Shown in pieces: positions 34,211-43,367 of a DNA stretch of 64,000 nt. Source of the DNA: Nonomuraea thailandensis (GTDB lineage Bacteria; Actinomycetota; Actinomycetes; Streptosporangiales; Streptosporangiaceae); assembly GCF_024172165.1 (NCBI RefSeq), contig NZ_JAMZEB010000002.1:3865501-3929500 (forward strand), in the 5' to 3' direction. The position numbers and the translations under genes were made by a program. Position 1 is the stretch's first letter, and each line of letters begins with the position of its first letter. The notes under the pieces were generated by a model. That model was not told the origin of the DNA and made no database searches. It saw nothing but the letters and a program-made list of their open reading frames with translations.

Positions 34211-35509
34211 GTGCGAAGAAGAACCGTGGCGGCCCTGGTCGCGGCGATCATCCTGGCGGCCGCGGGCTGCGGAGGACCGTCGCAGGAGGGCCCCAGGACC
34301 GTGGACCCGCAGGCGAAGGTCAAGCTCACGTGGTGGTCGGGGCAGACCGCCGACGCGCAGAAGATCCTGGAGGGGCTGGCGGCCAAGTTCACCCAGCAGC
34401 ATCCCAACGTCACCATCGAGGTCACCTCGGGCGCGTCCACGACCGACGAGCTGTTGCAGAAGCTGTCCGCGGGCTTCGCAAGCGGCGTGTATCCCGATAT
34501 TTCCTATGCTTTCGGTAGCTGGGCGTCGCAGCTCCAGGAATCGGGCAAGACCCTCGACCTGACCGAGAAGGTGAAGGACCCGGCGGTCGGGTGGGCGGAG
34601 TTCCCCGAGTCGGCCCGCACCACCGCGACGCCGAACGGCCAGGTCATCGGCTTCCCCGCGCTCGTGGACAACCTCGCCCTGCTCTACAACAAGACGCTCT
34701 TCGACGCCAAGCGCGTGCCGTACCCGACCGACGACTGGACCTGGGACGACTTCAGGGCCGCCGCCAGGAAGCTGACCGATCCGGCGGAGAAGATCTACGG
34801 CACCGCGTACTCGGTGAGCGCCTCCGAGGACACCACCTGGCACTTCTGGCCGCTGCTGTGGCAGCGCGGCGGCAGCATCCTGTCGCAGGACGGCAAGCAG
34901 GCCGCGTTCAACTCGCAGGCCGGGGTGGACGCGCTGGAGTTCCTGCGGGCGATGGCGGTGGACGACAAGAGCGTCTACCTCGACCAGACCGACGAGCGGT
35001 ACGCGCCGCTGTTCGGCGACGGCCGCATCGCGATGATCATCAACGGGCCGTGGTCGCTGCTCGAACTCAAGGAGAAGAAGACCGACTACGGCGTGGCCTT
35101 CCTGCCCGGCACCAACGGCGACCACCAGACGGTCTCGGGGCCGGACCTGTGGACGCTGTTCGACAACGGCGACGCCAACCGGGCCTACTGGTCGTTCGAG
35201 CTGATGAAGTGGCTGACCTCGGCCGAGGGCGACGCCCAGTGGAACCTGGCCCAGGGCAACCTGCCGCTGCGCGCCTCGGAGACGTCGCTGCCGGAGTACC
35301 AGACCTACATCAAGGAGTACCCGGGCGTCGAGAAGATCGTCGCCAACCTCGCCAACGCCAAGCAGGCCAGGCCCACGGTCAGCGGGTACGTCGAGATGTC
35401 CCGCTACGTCGGCGAGGCCATCGCCAAGGCGCTGCAGGGCGCGGCCACACCGAAGGCGGCGCTGGACGAGGCGGCCACCAAGTCGCGCCAGGCGCTGGCC
35501 GGGGGCTGA
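34211..35509 (+). CDS. ABC sugar transporter substrate-binding lipoprotein
   Basis: 432 aa, GTG start behind GGGAGGGAGC. The lipobox is LAAAGCGG (Cys about residue 21). Family 1 binding-protein pattern: KLTWWSGQTADAQKILEGLAAKFTQQHPNV, YPDISYAFGSW, TWDDFRAAARKLTDP, ALFGDGRIAMIINGPW-like GDGRIAMIINGPWSLLELKE, and SGYVEMSRYVGEAI. First gene of a plus-strand operon with two permeases. The ligand is presumably the galactoside or related sugar processed by the GH4 and PfkB enzymes. Confidence 0.92.
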   Translation: MRRRTVAALVAAIILAAAGCGGPSQEGPRTVDPQAKVKLTWWSGQTADAQKILEGLAAKFTQQHPNVTIEVTSGASTTDELLQKLSAGFASGVYPDISYAFGSWASQLQESGKTLDLTEKVKDPAVGWAEFPESARTTATPNGQVIGFPALVDNLALLYNKTLFDAKRVPYPTDDWTWDDFRAAARKLTDPAEKIYGTAYSVSASEDTTWHFWPLLWQRGGSILSQDGKQAAFNSQAGVDALEFLRAMAVDDKSVYLDQTDERYAPLFGDGRIAMIINGPWSLLELKEKKTDYGVAFLPGTNGDHQTVSGPDLWTLFDNGDANRAYWSFELMKWLTSAEGDAQWNLAQGNLPLRASETSLPEYQTYIKEYPGVEKIVANLANAKQARPTVSGYVEMSRYVGEAIAKALQGAATPKAALDEAATKSRQALAGG

Positions 35510-35511
35510 CG

Positions 35512-36453
35512 ATGTCGCTGCTGTTCGCCGGGCGGCGCCAGAACACCGCCCCCCGCGCGGCGATCCCGTCCGGCCGGCTGCGGTGGCTGCATCGCAGCCT
35601 GGTCGGATGGGGCTTCGCGGGGCCCGCCACCGCGCTCGTGGTGGGCCTGTCGATCTTCCCCGCGGTGTGGGCGTTCCTCATCTCGCTGCAGAAGTGGAAC
35701 GGCATCGCCCCCGCCAAGCCCATCGGCCTGCTGAACTACGAGCTCATGGCCCAGGACCCTGACCTGATCGCGGCCGTGCGGCACACGCTGGTCTTCACGG
35801 TGCTGTTCGTGCCCGCGTCGATCTTCCTCGGGATGCTGATCGCCGTCGCGCTCAACCGGCCGATCAAGCTGGTCGGCTTCTACCGTACGTGCATCTTCAT
35901 CCCGTTCGTCGCGTCGGCGGCGGCGACCGGCATCCTGGCCAGCTTCGTCTTCAACCCCCAGTACGGCGCCGCCAACACCGTGCTGCGCACGATCGGCCTG
36001 CCGCAGCAGCAGTTCCTGGAGAGCCAGTCGCAGGCCCTCCCCGTGATCTGCCTGATCGCGCTGTGGGGCCAGGTCGGCTTCACCGTGGTCGTGTACCTGG
36101 CCGCGCTGCAGGACATCCCGAAGGACGTGGTGGAGGCGGCCCGGATGGACGGCGCCAACCGCTGGCGGGTGTTCCGCCACGTCACGCTGCCCGCGCTCGG
36201 GCCCGTCACCGTCTTCACCTCCATCTGGCAGACGATCACCGCGTTGCAGCTGTTCGACCTGGTCTTCACCACGACCAGGGGCGGCCCGCTGGGCGCGACG
36301 CAGACGATCGTCTACTACGTCTACCTCCAGGCGTTCAAGCTCACGAAGTTCGGCTACGGCTCGGCCGTCGCCTACGGGCTGTTCGCCGCGACCCTGCTCA
36401 TCACCGTCGGGATGATCGTCTACTCCCGGCGCAGCAAGATCGAGGCCTTCTGA
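35512..36453 (+). CDS. Sugar ABC transporter permease (MalF-type)
   Basis: 313 aa. The ATG at 35512 is 2 nt after the binding-protein stop. Six TM segments, with the EAA loop VEAARMDGANRWRVFRHVTLPAL. The N-terminus is cytoplasmic and basic. Confidence 0.92.
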   Translation: MSLLFAGRRQNTAPRAAIPSGRLRWLHRSLVGWGFAGPATALVVGLSIFPAVWAFLISLQKWNGIAPAKPIGLLNYELMAQDPDLIAAVRHTLVFTVLFVPASIFLGMLIAVALNRPIKLVGFYRTCIFIPFVASAAATGILASFVFNPQYGAANTVLRTIGLPQQQFLESQSQALPVICLIALWGQVGFTVVVYLAALQDIPKDVVEAARMDGANRWRVFRHVTLPALGPVTVFTSIWQTITALQLFDLVFTTTRGGPLGATQTIVYYVYLQAFKLTKFGYGSAVAYGLFAATLLITVGMIVYSRRSKIEAF

Positions 36454-37274
36454 TGCTGAGACGTCTGCCGTTCAGCCCCTGGCACCTGCTGCTGATGCCG
36501 CTGGCCCTGCTGTTCGCGCTGCCGCTGGTGCAGATGGTGCTCACCGCGTTCATGCCGGACGGCGACATCAACCGCTTCCCGCCCCGCCTGATCCCGAGCC
36601 GGCTGCAGCTCGACGGCTTCGTCGGCCTGTTCACCGAGTCGCAGGCGCTGCGCTGGCTGCTGAACACCGTCATCGTGGCCGCGATCGCGGTGCTCGCCCA
36701 GCTCGTGCTCTGCTCCATGGCCGGGTACGGCTTCGCGCGGCTGAAGTTCTTCGGCAGGAACGCCGGATTCATGATGATCCTGGCGACCATCATGATCCCG
36801 GCGCAGCTTCTGATGATCCCGACCTACGTGATGTTCAGCCGGCTCGGCCTGATCGACACCCTGGCGGCGGCGTTCGTGCCGTGGCTGGCCTCGGCGTTCG
36901 GCATCTTCCTGATGCGGCAGTTCTTCCTGTCGCTGCCGGCCGAACTGGAGGACGCGGCCCGCATCGACGGGTGCTCCACGTTCGGCGTGTTCTGGCGGGT
37001 GGTGCTGCCGCTGGCCAGGCCCGCGCTGGCGACGCTCACCGTGTTCACGCTGCTCGGCTCGTGGAACGACCTGATCTGGCCGCTGGTCGCGATCAGCGAC
37101 GAGAGCCTGTACACGATGCAGCTCGGGCTGGCCAACTTCCAGGGCACCCGGCACACGCAGTGGTCGCTGCTCATGGCCGGGAACGTGGTGGCCACGATGC
37201 CGCTCATCATCGCGTTCGTGCTGGCGCAGCGGCAGTTCGTGGCCACCATGACGTTCAGCGGGCTGAAGGGCTGA
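36453..37274 (+). CDS. Sugar ABC transporter permease (MalG-type)
   Basis: 273 aa. The ATG overlaps the previous stop (TGATG). Six TM segments, with the EAA loop LEDAARIDGCSTFGVFWRVVLPLARPAL. The C-terminus FVATMTFSGLKG is typical of the family. No ATPase gene follows, so a shared ATPase is implied. Confidence 0.92.
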   Translation: MLRRLPFSPWHLLLMPLALLFALPLVQMVLTAFMPDGDINRFPPRLIPSRLQLDGFVGLFTESQALRWLLNTVIVAAIAVLAQLVLCSMAGYGFARLKFFGRNAGFMMILATIMIPAQLLMIPTYVMFSRLGLIDTLAAAFVPWLASAFGIFLMRQFFLSLPAELEDAARIDGCSTFGVFWRVVLPLARPALATLTVFTLLGSWNDLIWPLVAISDESLYTMQLGLANFQGTRHTQWSLLMAGNVVATMPLIIAFVLAQRQFVATMTFSGLKG

Positions 37275-37284
37275 GCTCCACGCC

Positions 37285-37356
37285 GGGCCTCATGCGGGGC
37301 CTCACGCTGGGTCTCACACTGGATTTCACACTGGGCCTCACGCTGGGCCTCACCAG
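37285..37356. repeat. 12-bp tandem repeat, six units
   Basis: Units of the type GGGCCTCACGCT: 37285, 37297, 37309, 37321, 37333 and 37345. It fills the convergent gap between the ABC operon and the P450 gene, and runs over the P450 stop codon (37350). Confidence 0.8.
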
Positions 37357-38540
37357 GTCACGTGGAGGGAGGTCAGCCCGTACACGACGTTCATGGCGCG
37401 GAACGCGGGCGGCGGCCCGGCCTCGCGCAGGCCGGGGAAGCGCGCCAGCAGGGCGTTGAAGGCGATCTGCATCTCCATCCTGGCCAGCGGCGCGCCGAGG
37501 CAGTGGTGCACGCCGTGGCCGAAGGCCAGATGTCCCAGGTCGCCGCGGCCGAGGTCGAGCCGGTCGGGGTCGGGCACCAGCGCGGGGTCGCGGTTGGCCG
37601 CGGGCAGCGCGACCGCCACCAGCGCGTTCTCGGGGATGCGCACGCCCGACAGCTCGACCTCCGTGGTGGCGACCTTGAACGTGCCGTTGTGCACGATGCT
37701 GAGCCAGCGCAGCAGCTCCTCCACGGCCGCGCCGACGCGCTCTGGCTCCTTCCTGAGCAGGTCGAGCTGGTCGGGGTGGCGCAGCAGCGCCAGGGTGCCG
37801 AGGCCGATCATGTTGGAGGTGGTCTCGTGGCCGGCCACCAGCAGCAGGCTGCCGATGCCGATCAGCTCGTCGGTGGTCAGGTCGTCGCCGTGCTCGCGCA
37901 CCAGCATGCCGAGCATGTCCTCTCCCCGGTCCGCCCGGGCGCGGGCGACGAGCTCGCCCATGTAGGCCCGCGCGGCGTCGCGGATCGGGGCCCGCTCCTT
38001 CAGCGACAGGGACAGGTCGAGCAGGCTCGTCGTGCGCCGCTGGAACTCCTCGCGGTCGGCGTACGGCACGCCCAGCAGCTCGCAGATCACCAGGGACGGG
38101 ATCGGCAGCGCGAACGACTCGACCAGGTCCGCGGGCGGGCCGGCCGCCTCCATCGCGTCGAGGTGCTCCGTCACGATCTGCCTGATCCGCGGCTCCAGGC
38201 GGCGGATGCGGCGCATGGTGAACTCCGGCGTCAGCATCCGCCGCAGCCGGGTGTGCTCGGGCGGGTCGAACAGCAGCAGGTGGCCCGCCCGCTGCGCCTC
38301 CACCTGCTCCCTGGGCATGTCGGGCGCGCCCGGCGGGCGCGGCTGCCTGGCGTTGCTGAAGCGCGCCGGGTCTCCCAGCACCTCCCTGACGTCGGCGAAC
38401 CTGGTCACCATCCAGACGTCCTCACCGAACGGGGTGGGGACCCGGCGCACGCCCTCCTGCTCGCGCACCCGCACCAGCTCGGGGTCCGGGTCGAACAGGG
38501 AGCGGCGCATGTAGAGGGGTAAGGTCGCGGAATCGCTCAT
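37350..38540 (-). CDS. Cytochrome P450 (CYP105/107-like)
   Basis: 396 aa, ATG behind GGGAGACCAC. I-helix LLLVAGHETTSNM, K-helix EELLRW (a variant of ExxR: E-E-L-L-R), the heme loop HLAFGHGVHHCLGAPLAR with the proximal Cys, and FDPPEHTRLRRML. Soluble bacterial class I enzyme needing a ferredoxin and reductase; neither is adjacent. Stand-alone, so the substrate is unknown. Confidence 0.93.
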   Translation of the reverse strand: MSDSATLPLYMRRSLFDPDPELVRVREQEGVRRVPTPFGEDVWMVTRFADVREVLGDPARFSNARQPRPPGAPDMPREQVEAQRAGHLLLFDPPEHTRLRRMLTPEFTMRRIRRLEPRIRQIVTEHLDAMEAAGPPADLVESFALPIPSLVICELLGVPYADREEFQRRTTSLLDLSLSLKERAPIRDAARAYMGELVARARADRGEDMLGMLVREHGDDLTTDELIGIGSLLLVAGHETTSNMIGLGTLALLRHPDQLDLLRKEPERVGAAVEELLRWLSIVHNGTFKVATTEVELSGVRIPENALVAVALPAANRDPALVPDPDRLDLGRGDLGHLAFGHGVHHCLGAPLARMEMQIAFNALLARFPGLREAGPPPAFRAMNVVYGLTSLHVTW

Positions 38541-38583
38541 GTGGTCTCCCGAAGGGATCTGCGCTGACCGCCGACTCCCGATG

Positions 38584-40299
38584 TTAGGCGTTCTCCCCGT
38601 CCCGCGCCCGGCCCGGCGGCACGAGATCTCCCAGCGAGACGGCCAGCCACAGGTGCAGGCGGTGGCCGGGGTCGGTGAAGGAGCGGCCGCAGACGCGTTC
38701 GGCGGTGGTCAGGCGGCGGCGCAGCGTGTTGCGGTGCACGCCCAGGCGTCTGGCGGCCAGCTCCAGGTTCTCCCCCGCCTCCAGGTACGCGCGCACCGTG
38801 CCCACCAGGTCGCCGCCGTGCCGGGCCTCGTGCTCCCTGAGCGGGCGCAGGACGGCGTCGGAGAAGCGACGCGCCGCCTCAGGCACGAACGCGTCCCTGA
38901 GCAGGGCCGCCGTCTCCAGATCGTCCACGTGTGTGTAGCCGGGGGCGGTGCCGCGGCCGGCCAGGGCGGTGGCGTGGCGGGCCGCAGCCGGCAATTCCTC
39001 CAGGTCGTGCGCCCGGCAGCCGCCGCCCGGCACGCCCAGCCGGGCGCACAGCCGCGCTCCCCGCGACCGCGCATCGCCCCGCCCAGGGTCGCCCCGCCCG
39101 GGGTCGCTCAGACCGGACTCGCTCAGACCGGGCCCGCTCAGACCGGGGTCACTCAACCTGGGGTTGCCCAGGCCGGAGTCCGGTGGCCCGGTGTGCTCCG
39201 GGAGCACGAAGAGGGTCGTACCGTCAGGGCGGGCGCAGACGAACGCCCGGTCCTCGGCGTCCGGGTCGGGCAGCACGTCCTCCAGCGCCTCCATCGCCGC
39301 GTCCGCCGGGACCCGCGCCCGCACCACGACCACCTCGTACGGCGGCGCCACCGGGCACAGCTCGCCGAGCTGCCGCGGCGTCAGCGTCCCGTCGAGCACG
39401 GCCGACAGCAGCGCGGCCCGCTGGGCGTGCGCCCTGGCCCGGTTCGCGCGCACGCCCACCAGCTCCATGGCCAGCAGGCAGGCCGCCTGGTTGGCGAGCA
39501 TCCTGGTGTGCCATTCCAGGGGCGAGGCCGTGCGGATGGCCAGCCAGCCGCCCGGCGGGCCGGTGAAGCCCAGGCTCTGCACCTGGACGGCGTGAATGCC
39601 GTCGTCGAGGACGGTGGCGCTGCGCCGGGCGGCGCTCCGGGCCGCCGCCACCGCCCTGCCGTGCCACGGCCGCTCCACCACACCAGCCGCACCGGCGGCG
39701 CCGGAGACGCCGGCGGGACCGCGGGCGCCGGCCGTGGCGTGCCGCCCGGGTGACGGCCCCGCCGGGCTGGACGCGCGGGGCGTGCCGTGCGGGTCCAGCA
39801 GGAGGGCCTCGCCGCCGGTGTGCTCGGCCAGGGCACGCAGGATGCCCGCGCTGCCCGCCTGCAGCGCGGCCCGCGCCATGGCCTCCTGGGCGGCCACGAC
39901 GCGGCGCTCACCGCGTACGCGCTCGTCGGCGTGCCAGCGGGCGACCGCCTCCGTCACCGCGATGAACGGCGTCAGGATCTCCAGGACCGGCAGGCCGTGC
40001 TCGTCGGCCGCGGACAGCACCTCCGCGGGCACCGAGGACACCGCCTCCCCCAGCGCGAAGGCCAGCGCCGCGCAGCCCGCGCCGGCCAGCCGCTCGACGT
40101 AGGCGCGCCGCCCGGCGGCGTCGGCGGGCAGGCCGAGGCCGATCGTCAGCACCAGCTCGCCGCCGAGCAGCCACGGCACCGGGTCGGCCAGCTCCGACAC
40201 GTGCGCCCACCGCACCGCCCGCGCCAGCCCCGCGCGCCCGGCCAGCAGCCGCATCTCCATCGCCGGCAGGGTCATCGCCTGCGCCACCGTCAACGCCAC
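38584..40299 (-). CDS. PucR family transcriptional regulator
   Basis: 571 aa, GTG start behind GAGGTGGCGG. N-terminal PucR sensor domain (about 1-130): TVAQAMTLPAMEMRLLAGRAGLARAVRWAHVSE. A GAF-like middle part follows, then a low-complexity linker made of LSDPG-type repeats (about 375-410), then the C-terminal HTH_30: LVGTVRAYLEAGENLELAARRLGVHRNTLRRRL. Members sense purine, amino-acid or polyamine catabolites. Divergent from a metabolite transporter/amidohydrolase operon, which it likely controls through the dyad at 40314-40332. Confidence 0.9.
   Translation of the reverse strand: MALTVAQAMTLPAMEMRLLAGRAGLARAVRWAHVSELADPVPWLLGGELVLTIGLGLPADAAGRRAYVERLAGAGCAALAFALGEAVSSVPAEVLSAADEHGLPVLEILTPFIAVTEAVARWHADERVRGERRVVAAQEAMARAALQAGSAGILRALAEHTGGEALLLDPHGTPRASSPAGPSPGRHATAGARGPAGVSGAAGAAGVVERPWHGRAVAAARSAARRSATVLDDGIHAVQVQSLGFTGPPGGWLAIRTASPLEWHTRMLANQAACLLAMELVGVRANRARAHAQRAALLSAVLDGTLTPRQLGELCPVAPPYEVVVVRARVPADAAMEALEDVLPDPDAEDRAFVCARPDGTTLFVLPEHTGPPDSGLGNPRLSDPGLSGPGLSESGLSDPGRGDPGRGDARSRGARLCARLGVPGGGCRAHDLEELPAAARHATALAGRGTAPGYTHVDDLETAALLRDAFVPEAARRFSDAVLRPLREHEARHGGDLVGTVRAYLEAGENLELAARRLGVHRNTLRRRLTTAERVCGRSFTDPGHRLHLWLAVSLGDLVPPGRARDGENA
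39081..39180. repeat. 15-bp tandem repeat inside the pucR-like gene
   Basis: About 6.7 units of 15 bp (type GACCGGGGTCGCTCA) at 39081, 39096, 39111, 39126, 39141, 39156 and 39171. They encode the five-residue repeat LSDPG/LSGPG in the linker before the C-terminal domain, so copy-number change stays in frame. Confidence 0.8.
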
Positions 40300-40313
40300 G
40301 CCGCCACCTCACG

Positions 40314-40332
40314 AGAGTGCATACCGCACTCT
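40314..40332. promoter_or_regulatory. Candidate PucR operator
   Basis: AGAGTGC-ATACC-GCACTCT, a perfect 7-bp-arm dyad in the 121-bp region between the divergent pucR-like and MHS transporter genes. Confidence 0.5.
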
Positions 40333-40420
40333 AATTCACCTCCGGTGGTGCGTTTCGTCCCGGCTCTCCTCGGAGTGACCTGCGCTTATCGTCGTCGCAC
40401 CCCCTACACCCGGAGGAACC

Positions 40421-41698
40421 ATGAACCGCGCCACCCGGGCGGCCGGCGCCGCCTTCGTCGGGACCACGATCGAGTGGTACGACTTCTACGTCTACGCCAC
40501 CGCCGCCGCGCTGCTCTTCGACGACCTGTTCTTCCCCAACGCCTCCAGCCCCACGGTGGCGCTCATGGCGTCCTTCGCCACCTACGCCGTCGGCTTCTTC
40601 GCCAGGCCGCTCGGCGGCATCGTGTTCGGCCACTTCGGCGACCGGGTCGGCCGCAAGTCGGCGCTGGTGGTGACGCTGCTCATGATGGGCGCGGCCACGT
40701 TCGTCGTCGGGCTGCTGCCCACCTACGACTCCATCGGGGCGCTCGCCCCCGTGCTGCTGGTGCTGCTGCGGTTCGTGCAGGGGCTGGCGGTCGGCGGCGA
40801 GTGGGGCGGGGCGGCGCTGATGGCCGTCGAGCACGCGCCCGAGGGCAGGAAGACCTTCTACGGCGGGTTCGCGCAGCTCGGCAACCCGGCGGGCGCGCTG
40901 CTGGCGACCGGCGCGTTCAGCCTGATGAGCCTGTTCGGCGAGCAGGCCCTGCAGTCGTGGGGCTGGCGGGTGCCGTTCATCGTCTCGGCCGTGCTGGTGC
41001 TGGTCGGCCTGTTCATCCGGCTGCGGGTGGAGGAGTCGCCGGTCTTCGAGCGGACCGACAAGACCGGGGTGCCGATCAAGGAGGTGTTCCGCACCTCGTG
41101 GCGGGCGGTGCTGCTCGGGGTCGGCACCCTGCCGGTGGCCATCGGCGGTTACTACATCCTGACCACGTTCCTGCTGTCGTACGCGACCGGGCCGTCCGTC
41201 GGCGCGTCCGAGCAGCTCATCCTGAACGGCCTCAGCTTCGCCTCGTTCGTCGAGCTGGTCGCCACGCTGGGCATCGCCTGGCTGGGCGACCGGTTCGGCA
41301 GCCGCAAGGTCGCCATCGTGTTCCTGGTGCTGACCGCGGTGCTGGCCGTGCCGCAGTTCGCGGTGCTCGGCTCGGGGAACGCGGTGCTGATCTTCGCGTT
41401 GCTCGGGCTGATGCGGCTGGTCACCTCCGGCACGTACGGGCCGATGGCGGCGATCCTGGCCGAGATGTTCCCGCCGCAGGTCCGCTACACCGGGATCTCG
41501 CTCGCCTACCAGGGCGCGGGCGCGATCTTCGGTGGCCTGTCGCCGCTGGTCGCCACCGCCCTCGTCGCCGCGTACGGCGGCGCCGCCTGGCCGGCCGTGG
41601 CGCTGCTCGTCGGCATGTGCGTGCTCAGCGTGATCTGCCTGGCCGTGGCGCCGCGCCACCGCGACCGCCTGCCCGCCCCCTCTGTCGTCAGCGAATAG
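40421..41698 (+). CDS. MFS transporter, metabolite:H+ symporter (MHS) family
   Basis: 425 aa, 12 TM segments, ATG with GGAGG upstream (CCGGAGGAACC). MHS signatures: GTTIEWYDFYVYATAAALLF at TM1, FARPLGGIVFGHFGDRVGRKSAL between TM2 and TM3, and VGGEWGGAALMAVEHAP at TM4-5. Such carriers import organic acids or osmolytes with protons. It lies 12 bp before the amidohydrolase gene, so it likely brings in that enzyme's substrate. Confidence 0.9.
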   Translation: MNRATRAAGAAFVGTTIEWYDFYVYATAAALLFDDLFFPNASSPTVALMASFATYAVGFFARPLGGIVFGHFGDRVGRKSALVVTLLMMGAATFVVGLLPTYDSIGALAPVLLVLLRFVQGLAVGGEWGGAALMAVEHAPEGRKTFYGGFAQLGNPAGALLATGAFSLMSLFGEQALQSWGWRVPFIVSAVLVLVGLFIRLRVEESPVFERTDKTGVPIKEVFRTSWRAVLLGVGTLPVAIGGYYILTTFLLSYATGPSVGASEQLILNGLSFASFVELVATLGIAWLGDRFGSRKVAIVFLVLTAVLAVPQFAVLGSGNAVLIFALLGLMRLVTSGTYGPMAAILAEMFPPQVRYTGISLAYQGAGAIFGGLSPLVATALVAAYGGAAWPAVALLVGMCVLSVICLAVAPRHRDRLPAPSVVSE

Positions 41699-41710
41699 GA
41701 GAGCTCGATC

Positions 41711-43321
41711 ATGTCCACCACGACCGTCATCACCGGCGGCAAGGTCATCACCATGGACCCGGCGAACCCGGCCGCGCAGGCCGTGGCGGTCCGCGACGGC
41801 CGGATCCTGGCCGTGGGCCGCGAGCCGGACGTGCTGGCCGCGGCCGGTCCCGGCGCCTCGTTGGTCGACGCGGGCGGGCGCAGCGTGCTGCCGGGCTTCA
41901 TCGACCCGCACAACCACCTGCTGTCCACGGCCGAGACGCTGGTGGCGGTGGACGCGCGCTACCCGGCCGTGGGCAGCGCCGCCGACCTGGTCGCCGCAGT
42001 GGCCGCCGAGGCCGCCAGGACGCCGCCGGGCCAGTGGATCAGGGCGTACGGGATGGACGACGCCAAGTTCCCCGGCGGCCGGCCCACCCGGAGACAGCTC
42101 GACGAGGCCACCACCGACCATCCCGTGATCGTCTACCACGTGTCGGGGCACCAGGCCGTGGTGAACTCCACCGCGCTGGCCTGGCGCGGCATCGGCGAGG
42201 ACGTGCCCGACCCGGCGGGCGGCGCGTTCGTGCGCGACGAGGGCGGCCGGCTGACCGGCATGGTGCTGGACTCCGCCATGGAGCTGCTGCTGCCGGTGGC
42301 TGTGGACATCGGCTGCCACGGCCCGAACTTCCACGTGGACCTGCCGCTGGAGCAGCTCCGGTCGTGGCTGGAGCTGGCCGGCGAGACGTACCTGCGGGCC
42401 GGCGTGACCACCGTGTGCGACCCGCAGGTGTCGCGGCGCGAGCTGCTGGTCTACCGCTCGGCGTGGGAGGCGGGCACGCTGCCGGTGCGCACCGCGGTCA
42501 TGCCGCTGTCGCACATGCTGGACGAGCTGGCCTCGATCGGGCTGGCGGGGCCGTTCGGCGACGACCGGCTGCGGTTCGGCGCGATGAAGTTCTACTGCGA
42601 CGGCACGCTGCTCGGCGGCACCGCGATGTTCGAGGAGCCGTACGGGGACGACTTCACCGGGTCCCTCTACCACGAGCCCGCGCAGCTCGTGGAGCTGGTG
42701 CGCAAGGCGGCGTCGGCCGGCTGGCAGATCGGCATCCACACGCAGGGCGACCGCGCCATGGGCTACTCCCTGGACGCGATCAAGGCGGCCGTGGCGGTGT
42801 CGGGCGACGACGCCAGGCCGCGGATCGAGCACTGCGGCCATCCGACGCCCGCGCAGGTCAGGGAGTTCGCCGCGCTCGGGGTGATCCCGGTCAACCAGCC
42901 CAACTTCCTGTTCGACAGCGGCACCGACTTCGTGCGCCGGCTCGGGGAGCGGCGGGCGCACCGGCTGCAGCCGATGCGCGAGGAGCTGGACGCCGGGCTG
43001 CGGCCGGTGCTGTCCAGCGACTCGTTCGTGTCGTCGCTGCGGCCCATGGAGACGGTCTCGAACGCGGTGCGGCGGCGCACCCGTGAGGGCGGCCCGATCG
43101 GGGCAGAGCAGGCCGTCACGCTGGAGGAGGCGCTGCGGGCGCACACCATCGACGCCGCCTACGCCCTGCGCATGGAGGACCGGATCGGGTCGCTGGCGCC
43201 CGGGAAGCTCGCGGACGTGGTGGTGCTGGACGCCGACGTCGCCGGGCTGCCCGCCGAGGGGCTGGCCGGGGTGGACGCGTGGCTCACCATGCTGGACGGA
43301 GAGATCGTCCACCGCGCCTGA
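41711..43321 (+). CDS. Amidohydrolase family protein (YtcJ-like)
   Basis: 536 aa, ATG behind AGGAGAGC. Metal-binding HxH in LPGFIDPHNHLL, an inner His in VYHVSGHQAVVNS, the metal site GIHTQGDRAMG, EHCGHP, and the terminal SLAPGKLADVVVLD typical of the YtcJ/AtzE-like amidohydrolase_3 group. Cytosolic zinc hydrolase of an amide, imine or lactam. With its MHS importer and PucR control it points to catabolism of a nitrogen compound. Confidence 0.88.
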   Translation: MSTTTVITGGKVITMDPANPAAQAVAVRDGRILAVGREPDVLAAAGPGASLVDAGGRSVLPGFIDPHNHLLSTAETLVAVDARYPAVGSAADLVAAVAAEAARTPPGQWIRAYGMDDAKFPGGRPTRRQLDEATTDHPVIVYHVSGHQAVVNSTALAWRGIGEDVPDPAGGAFVRDEGGRLTGMVLDSAMELLLPVAVDIGCHGPNFHVDLPLEQLRSWLELAGETYLRAGVTTVCDPQVSRRELLVYRSAWEAGTLPVRTAVMPLSHMLDELASIGLAGPFGDDRLRFGAMKFYCDGTLLGGTAMFEEPYGDDFTGSLYHEPAQLVELVRKAASAGWQIGIHTQGDRAMGYSLDAIKAAVAVSGDDARPRIEHCGHPTPAQVREFAALGVIPVNQPNFLFDSGTDFVRRLGERRAHRLQPMREELDAGLRPVLSSDSFVSSLRPMETVSNAVRRRTREGGPIGAEQAVTLEEALRAHTIDAAYALRMEDRIGSLAPGKLADVVVLDADVAGLPAEGLAGVDAWLTMLDGEIVHRA

Positions 43322-43367
43322 TCCCGTGACGCCGGCCGGGCTGGGCGCCGCCGTCCGGAAGGGCGAC

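Noticed and set aside
37285..37356. CRISPR array
   Set aside because: Units are 12 bp, contiguous and without spacers, so a minisatellite and not a CRISPR array.
40331..43312. 993-codon minus-strand frame opposite the MHS and amidohydrolase genes
   Set aside because: Shadow frame with His/Arg/Gln-rich composition. The plus strand has two well-defined proteins.
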